Below are positions 57,601 through 64,000 of a stretch of 64,000 nt of DNA, piece after piece. The stretch is from contig CM022375.1 in NCBI GenBank assembly GCA_011800155.1, positions 434,001-498,000 of the forward strand. Reading direction: 5' to 3'. The position numbers and the translations under genes were made by a program. The notes under the pieces were generated by a model that saw nothing but the letters and a program-made list of their open reading frames with translations, searched no databases and was not told the DNA's origin. How positions within the stretch are numbered: position 1 is the stretch's first letter; the number at the start of each line of letters is the position of its first letter. Origin of the DNA: Flammulina velutipes (taxonomy: Eukaryota; Basidiomycota; Agaricomycetes; Agaricales; Physalacriaceae).

Positions 57601-58908
57601 AGCTGCGTGAAGAACAGGATGAGGCGAATGGCAACAATCCTCGCGGGGGCTCTTCGCCGGAAGGAAAGGGTGTCGCAGGTGTCTTGGCGTTCATTCGCTT
57701 GGGGCTAGATATTCAAAGCACGCAGTACGTCGTTTTTCTCTCTAATGACATTCAACTGATTCTTCCAAAGGCTTCGCATCAAGAACATGAGAAAGGCACG
57801 ACAAAAGGATGACGGCCATGCTCGTTTACTTCAATCCCGTCGCACAGGCTTCTGGAAGAAGCTGCGTCGCTTCCGTGGCCTGCAGGCGGTGCATATGCCA
57901 CATGCACTGGGGTTGGTCTCAGAGTACGAGCAAGCAGATACGCTGAAGCGAGAGCAGGCTGCTCGGAAGGCGAATGTTTCTCCAAGGCCAGTAGAGGCTG
58001 AGCATGTCAAGCTCTTCCTCCCCTCCGAAATTCCGCAGGCGGAGCGTGGCACTTCCTATCGCCGTGCAATCTTCTCAACGGAATCTCGTCTGCGGGAAGC
58101 CCAGTGTTCGACCCAACTTTCTACTCTGCGAATGCGGCTGCATTCGAAATCTCATCTCATTCGGTTCCGAAACGCCAACCTGCGAGGCCAGACCAAGACT
58201 ACGCGTTCACGTGGTGCGCTGGATCGTCTCAGTGATCGTATCGACAGCGCTGTTCGGCGATACCGTGTGGCACGACGGGCTGCAGTGGCTTTGGATGGTG
58301 AGGGAAAATGGGCACATTTCCGTGTACTCGAGGACGCAGATGTTTCCACGCGCTTCGTCACCGACTATGATGGGCAGCGGGCCAGACGCTTGGCAAAGCT
58401 TGGCCGAGATGGGAAACGAGGCATGGTGGCAGACGCTGAGGTAGAGGAGGAAAACAATGGAGCCGAAGTCCGTGGGGCAAGTCGACGGAAGCTCAGTTGG
58501 ATCTGGACGGCTCAGGAGGTACCAGATCCTGACAGTGATATGCTCTTGCACGAATGTAAGTGGTTCTTTTATCACATTCACGAACCAATCTAATTGTTGA
58601 GTTCAGCAATCAGAGTGGAATGGATGAAGGGATACGCACAGAAAGAGAGGTGGAGAGAGGAGGTCTTGCTTCTGGAGGAGGAGATGCGACGGGTGTTAGC
58701 CTCTTTAGAGTACGAGCGGGGTGAATGGGTACGGCGCGGCAACGAAGAATGTGGCGCAGACCGTATTGCAGGTGGGAAACGTGCTTATGCGCTACGGCAG
58801 GCTATGTCACGGAAGCGACTGGCGGGGTATTTTAAGGCACGATTCGAGTCGACGGACGAGCTAGGGAGGACGGGAAAGAAGAGGCGCGTAAACAAGGTGG
58901 CGGTGTAA
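54614..58908 (+). pseudogene. KDZ2 transposase, one in-frame stop
   Basis: ATG 54614 gives MASYDRRTHARRTPEELAAI with an acidic leader. The zinc cluster reads YKCTTCGEFLECRSCCLKRH (about 55,675). The KDZ core has CWACLRANVNLPENWKE, LVLGMDTCFHMENRLRAK (first acidic residue), TRHEIIRPLGLGDLLKGERY, VSYDVGCQWKINMTERR (second) and MTDGEGVERVWSKLGPKAWA (glutamate). The long helical C-terminal part ends with RRVNKVAV. Introns of 45-75 nt join the pieces. A TAG at 55552-55554 follows TFRES in a Pro/Ser/Thr repeat region; unless that stretch is spliced out, the gene is dead. The relation to the KDZ1 transposase is distant, so the two elements are different families. Confidence 0.78.
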
Positions 58909-59101
58909 ATATCTTGATTAAAATGAATATCTATAGTCCGTTTTAGGTCGAATATATAAATTCTGTGCTTTCTAGCCCCGTTTGGGCTGTCGAGGGCGGG
59001 TGTCAAGGCGGCACGGGCAGGAACAAGGCGGGATATGATGTAACTGAGATCACATGACATCGGATAGGCTCGGCTGGGCCCGGGGGAGACTTGGAGAGGA
59101 G

Positions 59102-59204
59102 ACATATACCCTGACCTGTACCCTGCCTGGGGATAGATCCCCAGGATTACAAAATAGCAATAGGGATATATGCCTACATGTTACTATCTGCCTGCTGCCA
59201 CAGG
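59102..59204. repeat. KDZ2 right terminal inverted repeat
   Basis: This is the partner of 33863-33965. It is followed by two bases (TG) and then the 10-bp duplicated target TGATTGCGAG. Those two bases may be part of a longer, mutated duplication. Confidence 0.7.
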
Positions 59205-62200
59205 TGTGATTGCGAGTCGATACAACAAGTTAGGGATCGGGTCTCGGCTGACCCTTTCATCTGGCCGAAGGCTACTTCGATTACGGACTATCGTGCTATG
59301 CTTCGAAAGGGTAACGCCAAACCTTCTCCAGGACCAGACGGCTGGGAGAAATAGTGTGTTAAAAGTCTGAATAATAGGACTCTTGCTCTCGTCCTCGATC
59401 TGCATAACTATACTGTCCGCACCAACCACTTCCCGGGCAATATCAAAGACGTCTGGGCAACGGCTCTCTACAAGCGTGGCCTTAGAACAAATCTCGCTAA
59501 CTATCGGGGTCTTCAAATCTCCAACTTTCTCGCAAACTCTCCGATGACGTGGCTAAACTACTGTCTCACACCTTACGTCTCTCGACTGGGAATCATACCG
59601 GAAACTCAGGTTGCGACCCAGCAAGGCGTGCAAACTCGCGATCTCATTAGTTTTCTATCAGGAGTCAAAACTTGGGCTCGGCGTCACAAACAGGAACTCT
59701 GGTGTCTAAAGCGAGACCAGATGAAAGGCTTTGATTATCTGTCTCCCCGAGGCTTTCACGATGCTATCACCGCATATGGCTTACCACTGGCGATCATTGA
59801 ATCAGATATCGCAGCTCAAGACGAAGTTAAATGCTCTATTCGGACTGCATATGGCATGACAGACCCTATTGTCATATCGGGTGTTACTAAACAAGGTGGT
59901 CCGCTCTCGCCATTGAAATCTACCCTAACAACAAGTCTTGGGCATCGCTGGTTATCAGACCTGACGGCGGAGAGCGCTAACGGCATCACCATTCGTTCAT
60001 CTTCTGCAGCGTCACTTGACCCACACCTTCCTGATGACCGCCTCGAGTTGCCTTTGACCATGACTGAAGCTATGGACGACTCATTTCTGTTTGCTCGAAA
60101 TCGTGAAGGACTAATGTATTTCTGTCTCTCGATGGAGCGTTTCCAGTTCGCGTACGGCTGGCTAACTCAGTGGTCGAAGACAGTTGCATATGTTCTACAG
60201 CCCGAAGATGATCCGCCACCTCGAATCTTCTTACCGTCGGTGACTAACAGGCCAGGTGTTCACCCATGGAGAATGACGTTCCATACAGTCCCGGTCATCA
60301 AAGACGAGCTAGAGATGCTGCGAACAAAGGTTGACGACCCGACTGCACGCTTCTCGGAGATTGACAATTTCTTCAAAGACCTCTCGATCCCCCGCTTTTC
60401 TATGCGAACTCCTATCACACTGATTAGGAAGATCTTTGTCCAACATCTGGCGTCTAGGGCTAGGGCTCTGCTCTCTCTTCAGCCAATAACACTGTCTGAT
60501 GCTGAGAAACTTGACCATCAGCTTGCGCTCAAAGTTCATGACGCGCTGGGCTTTCCTTACCGCCCGCTCACGAACATTCTTACACTACCGATCGCATACC
60601 ACGGGTTCGAGTTTCCATCTATCTCGCGCATCAATGCTTCGCTCGCAGTAGAAGGACTGGCTCGAGACCTGAACCATCATATCAAAGCTTACCGAGACAT
60701 GGCTCGCATCACTCTGGCTGATTGGACATGCTCTATCAACGACTGTATCAACCCCCTGGACGGCGACGGATTTGGAAAGGTCTTTACACGGCACCGGGTC
60801 GCATTCCAACTAGCTGGATTGTGGCGCAACAGGTTCTCAGATCACAAGAGATCAATCTGAGACTAACAGACCAAAGCTACATCCTCAGAGGCGACGTCAG
60901 CCTGTCGCACGCCGCAGCGATCTGCCGTCATCGACGTCTCCCTGTCTCTCATGGTCGTACTTGGAATTCTCTCCGCGCTAAAGGTGTATGCCGACTGCTT
61001 GATGTTGGGCACTGGGACGAAGGTCTCTTCATTGTCGATCTAGTTCCACCATTTCCCACCGTACTAGCTTCACAAAGAGGCGCGAAACAATCCTGGGAAG
61101 ACATATCGGTTCTATTCAACGGCATAAACATCAATTCTCTGAGCCTCGGTGAACCTGACCTCTTACGGCCCCGAGAGATACGTCGTCGGGATGCCGAGAA
61201 CTCGGTTCTTTGGTTCGCCAATATCTCTGGTCTTCAACCTTCATCTTGTACATCATCTGAGCCGGGAACGACACTCTGGGCATCAGACGGCTCTGCATAT
61301 CCTGCCTCTGCTGGTCCTCTTGAACCCAAGTCCATCATTTCTGCAGCAACAGGCCCCGTCACGGTAGCAATGCGCATTACGGGCAGAGCAAATTCAGTGC
61401 TTCATTCCGAAGTCTTTGGCATTATCACTAATTTTGTTTTAGCTCGCGGAAAAACAGCCACCATGCGCCATCGTCTCTTGACGGATCATCTCAATTCAGT
61501 TCGCATTTATGAAGATGGGAAGTCTACCATTGGAATAGAAGCTCGTCTTCGTCACATACCCGGACACTCATATTACCGCTGGATGCTCGCGCTTGCTAAG
61601 GAGTTGCCGAACATGTGTTTGGAATATACGAAAGGTCACTCTAAGGAAAGTACAGTTGAAGCTATCATGAATGGCGAAGCTGACCATTATGCATCGGGAT
61701 TACAAAAACCATCTGTGGATAACCCGCTCCCAGACGCACCGACTCCGACATTCTTCATGGATGATTACACTTTCATCTCGAAAGCGTTAGGATGGATTGA
61801 GGGTGACATCAAGGCACTTATCACCTCATTACTGATTCGCTTCACAGCCCGGGATCTCGAATACGGCAGGCAATACAGAATGTCAAGCTCATTCTACGAT
61901 GAACGACCTACACCAACCTTTCCTTACACTCACGCTGTGTCGGCTTATTCAGCATCTGTTCAACTCTACTCGCGATCTGGACAACTCCCTACAGCGGATA
62001 CTTTGGTGAAGAGACGTTTTGCGACATCGAGCCTTTGCCGCTTAGGTTGCGCAGAAACTGAAGACCCACATCATATCTTTTCCCAATGCTCAGAGTTCAA
62101 AGATCTCCGCCGGGACACAAAATTGGAGATTATGCGCCTTACGGAAAGAGCCCTTCAGATTGCCGACAAGGACACGACTCTGGATCAATTCCCTCTATTG

Positions 62201-62828
62201 AAAACTGCCGCTGAGTCCTTTCTTACTGATTCGATGACTCTGTGGCCTCTTTCACGAACACAATTCTATTTAGGTCATATTCCGCCTCTAGGAAAACTCT
62301 TGCCGCTGGACTCATTCAACAGTTCTATCCTCCGGGAACGAGTTTTGCGAAATCTCCACTCATCATGGCACATAGCGGCTGTTCGTTTAACGGGGCGTAT
62401 TTGGGGAGAACTTATCGGCCGTGTTGCTAGATCTAATGGTATCACGGCACGCAAGTTCTGATCCCACATTTATACTTACTCTTCTAACCGACAACCCGGT
62501 AGCTTTCCTGAATGTGGGTTTTGTCCTCAAGGAGGTTTTCCCACTACAGGTTTTGATGCACCCGTGGTCCGCGTCGTCATTATTTGCTTTATCATCTATT
62601 TACATACATTGTATGGTCCGTCGGGGGCTTGCCCTTAGCCTTCGAGGCGCAGGCGGATTTAGAATAGTAACATAGTAACATCAACATCATCAACATCGAG
62701 TTGGCAAAATTGGGACGGTTCGAGTCTAGTGCAGATCTCCCTTTCAACAATGTAACTATAATTAATATTCTATATATGGACATCCTGCACTCTATTTGGT
62801 GCCTTTGAGCTTCGACCATAGCATCGTG

Positions 62829-63237
62829 CTACCTCACAAGTGACACAGTCGCGGCAGGGATGCTCACACAATCTTCATCCCTTCCGGCCTCTGCATCTCC
62901 CTTCTTCACGCCCGCAACGGACACAACTTCGTTCCTTCCGTGCACGCTTCGACGCGGGTTCCGGTTGTGAGTCCAAGACCCGTTTCTTGCTAAGCGCCTC
63001 GATAGTTGTTGATGATCTACCAGCTGGGAGCAATGGCAATGGCAATCTGAGCTGCGAGGGTGTACCAATAGATGGCAATTCAATAGGCAATGCATCCGTG
63101 CTAGGGTTTGGATTTGTGATAGTGCGATTGGAGACGGTGATTGAATCCGCCGTGCCAGCGCTTGGCTCTAGCGAGAGGAAGCCTTTCGTTGGTGGACAGT
63201 GACGTTGAAGAGGTGCCTTAGAGGCAGTTCCTGGCAT
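62829..63237 (-). pseudogene. Cys-rich zinc-ribbon-like gene fragment, frameshifted
   Basis: Leftward from about 63,237 it reads PPTKGFLSLEPSAGTADSIT and, later, ASKRARKERSCVRCG. It continues RCRGRKG and stops. In the adjacent frame the text continues LCEHPCRDCVTCEVARCYGR. Together these make a C..C...C..C...C.GR pattern that I recall at the C-termini of many basidiomycete transposon-encoded proteins. One frameshift at about 62,885 breaks it. The upstream part of the gene was not found. Confidence 0.45.
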
Positions 63238-64000
63238 GTACGCTTAGGATCCTGTAGGCGCTCATCAGGAAAAACGGGCAGCCCAGGAAAAGGCATATAT
63301 ATGCGAATAACAAGAGGGAGGCCCGATTCGATCTTTTCAAATGTCCCACGACCCCCCCCCCCTCCGTGGGAATGCTCCTTATATGGAGCGCGGCAATTGA
63401 GCGGCAATCACCTCGAGGCTGAATACTTGTACTGCGAATTGCTCTACTAACCTCTGAAGGTTATATGGCGGGATACACTGAAGCGAATCAATTCATGGAT
63501 GAAGCCACCAGTGGTAGCAGTAGAGAATTTCGCACTTTAGAAGACATTACTTGCCATCTTTCAGCAATGTCACCTCAATTGGGCGTGTGCTTGGCCAGTT
63601 ACATATCTAGATTCAATCCAATGCATATCAAGTTCAAGTTACAACTGTGGAGGTGTTTGGAATATGAGTAGTATTACCGCCACACTGTAGCGGCAACATC
63701 CCGGCCACTGGCGGAAATCACCGTAAGGGCTCTCGCGTGGCCACATCAAAACGAGAGATCTGAATCGGGCCTACCTCTTGGCGAATAAGATCATTTTCTG
63801 CCGGATATGACCTTTTACGACATTTTATGGTGCTTTACGCAAATTTTCAAAAAAAGTCGGAAAACGTCGGAATCATCTAGCCCAGCACTTTGAAGGTCCT
63901 TAATATGACTGTAAATCATGGTAATTTGCTAGAAAATGGTGTAATACACCCTAATACACCTCAATAAGACTTTTCCTGCTCGTGATTCTGAATGAAATGA
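63238..64000. other. No supported feature
   Basis: A C-run lies at about 63,351-63,363. Near 63,680-63,740 are words such as TAGCGGCAAC and CGGCCACTGGCGG, similar in style to the KDZ2 left subterminal region (34,250-34,440). The last 200 bases are AT-rich with TAATACACC repeated. No gene was recognised. Confidence 0.4.

Larger units (their letters stand above)
33863..59204 (+). mobile_element. KDZ2: 25.3-kb KDZ transposon inserted in the LINE ORF2
   Basis: TGATTGCGAG at 33853-33862 recurs at 59207-59216, and removing the block restores the LINE frame. The ends are imperfect inverted repeats. Counting from CC at 33863 and from the complementary CC at 59204, both ends keep ATCCCTA, GCT.TTTTG and GGGG.TCTATCCC at the same distances over about 100 bases. 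Contents apart from KDZ1 are gene A (-, split), RNase H1 N-terminal-domain genes (+), gene B (-), gene D (+, interrupted), gene E (-) and the KDZ transposase (+). About 14.2 kb of it is KDZ2 itself. The transposase-linked cargo matches the known habit of fungal KDZ elements to carry passengers. Confidence 0.85.
32330..62461 (+). pseudogene. LINE ORF2: endonuclease, reverse transcriptase, RNase H; split by KDZ2
   Basis: The endonuclease part (32330-33868) has the exonuclease-endonuclease-phosphatase motifs ALNANGMGH, SELK, YAPWDP, TGDLNATIS and VTDHRPI, with one in-frame TAA at 33500-33502. The RT part resumes at 59,207. NAKPSPGPDGWEK is followed by TAG (59352-59354, where tryptophan is expected), then FSNFLANSP-like text, KRDQMKGFDYLSP (motif A), GVTKQGGPLSP (motif B) and EAMDDSFLF (motif C, DD kept). 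A frame change at about 60,770-60,860 leads into the C-terminal part (to 62461). There the RNase H shows ASDGSAY, HSEVFGI, LTDHLNS, YTKGHS and NGEADHYAS, followed by a zinc-knuckle-like CRLGCAETEDPHHIFSQC. The enzyme would nick the target and reverse transcribe LINE RNA; this copy cannot. Confidence 0.85.
28836..62700 (+). mobile_element. LINE (Tad-like non-LTR retrotransposon), split by a 25-kb insertion
   Basis: ORF1 (28,997-31,743) and ORF2 (endonuclease 32,330-33,868; RT and RNase H 59,205-62,461) lie in the order expected for APE-type LINEs with RNase H, such as the Tad clade. ORF2 stops at codon E of KPWLDCE at 33862 and resumes DCESIQQVRDRV at 59,207, giving an exact join across KDZ2. 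Upstream is a (CAA)n tract. After ORF2 a spacer of about 230 bases ends in an AGTAACATAGTAACATCAAC-type tail near 62,660-62,695. Several stops and frameshifts show it is dead. Clade is an inference; both ends are approximate. Confidence 0.75.

Noticed and set aside
33863..59204. Starship-type or Helitron giant element
   Set aside because: No tyrosine-recombinase captain at an end and no Rep/helicase frame; inverted ends, target duplication and KDZ transposase explain it.
60722..60858. Programmed overlap between LINE RT and RNase H frames
   Set aside because: No slippery site is evident, and the element has other stops, so a simple indel is the likelier cause.

Overview
The window reads as a piece of a filamentous basidiomycete (probably Agaricomycete) genome. 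The clues are genes cut by many 45-75 nt GT..AG introns, a DUF6534-type membrane protein, a phosphatidylserine decarboxylase with C2 and EF-hand regions, tyrosine-recombinase retroelements, and KDZ (Kyakuja-Dileera-Zisupton) transposons with CxC zinc clusters. No rRNA, no convincing functional tRNA and no CRISPR array were seen. All family calls are by eye.

Region 1 (1-9,300) is a graveyard of host housekeeping genes: a 5' fragment of transportin/karyopherin beta-2 joined directly to a TolB/WD40-type amidohydrolase (both +), then a phosphatidylserine decarboxylase proenzyme (-). All three are broken by small indels. The first 156 bases repeat exactly at 8,805-8,960 (the PSD start and leader), which suggests a tandem duplication that reaches beyond the left edge.

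Region 2 (9,300-14,400) has one apparently intact host gene, a DUF6534 seven-helix membrane protein, followed by about 3.5 kb of AT-rich sequence with an inverted-repeat pair and small tandem repeats.

Region 3 (about 14,400-25,900) is one tyrosine-recombinase (DIRS/Ngaro-type) retrotransposon: gag, RT-RNase H, then recombinase. It has been hit by at least four later insertions: 1.43 kb with a 7-bp target duplication, about 1 kb, about 3.3 kb with long imperfect inverted repeats, and 1.16 kb with perfect 134-bp inverted repeats. An 8-bp duplication frameshifts its RNase H.

Region 4 (25,900-28,850) has no clear gene. It holds a 51-bp hairpin repeat, a 1.6-kb unit bounded by exact 130-bp inverted repeats, and tandem repeats.

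Region 5 (about 28,850-62,700) is a three-level nest. A LINE (Tad-like; ORF1, then endonuclease-RT-RNase H) is split inside ORF2 by a 25.3-kb KDZ element (KDZ2, 33,863-59,204, flanked by TGATTGCGAG). KDZ2 is itself split by an 11.1-kb KDZ element (KDZ1, 36,471-47,605). Each KDZ has a transposase near its right end, reading right. Each also carries related accessory genes: a large leftward gene A at the left end, a small WYxRNR-type gene B, and one or more genes with RNase H1 N-terminal-like (hybrid-binding) domains. This recurring cargo is the best candidate here for an undescribed multi-gene transposition system. KDZ1 appears to have landed inside gene A of KDZ2.

Region 6 (62,700-64,000) holds a broken Cys-rich gene fragment and unannotated sequence.
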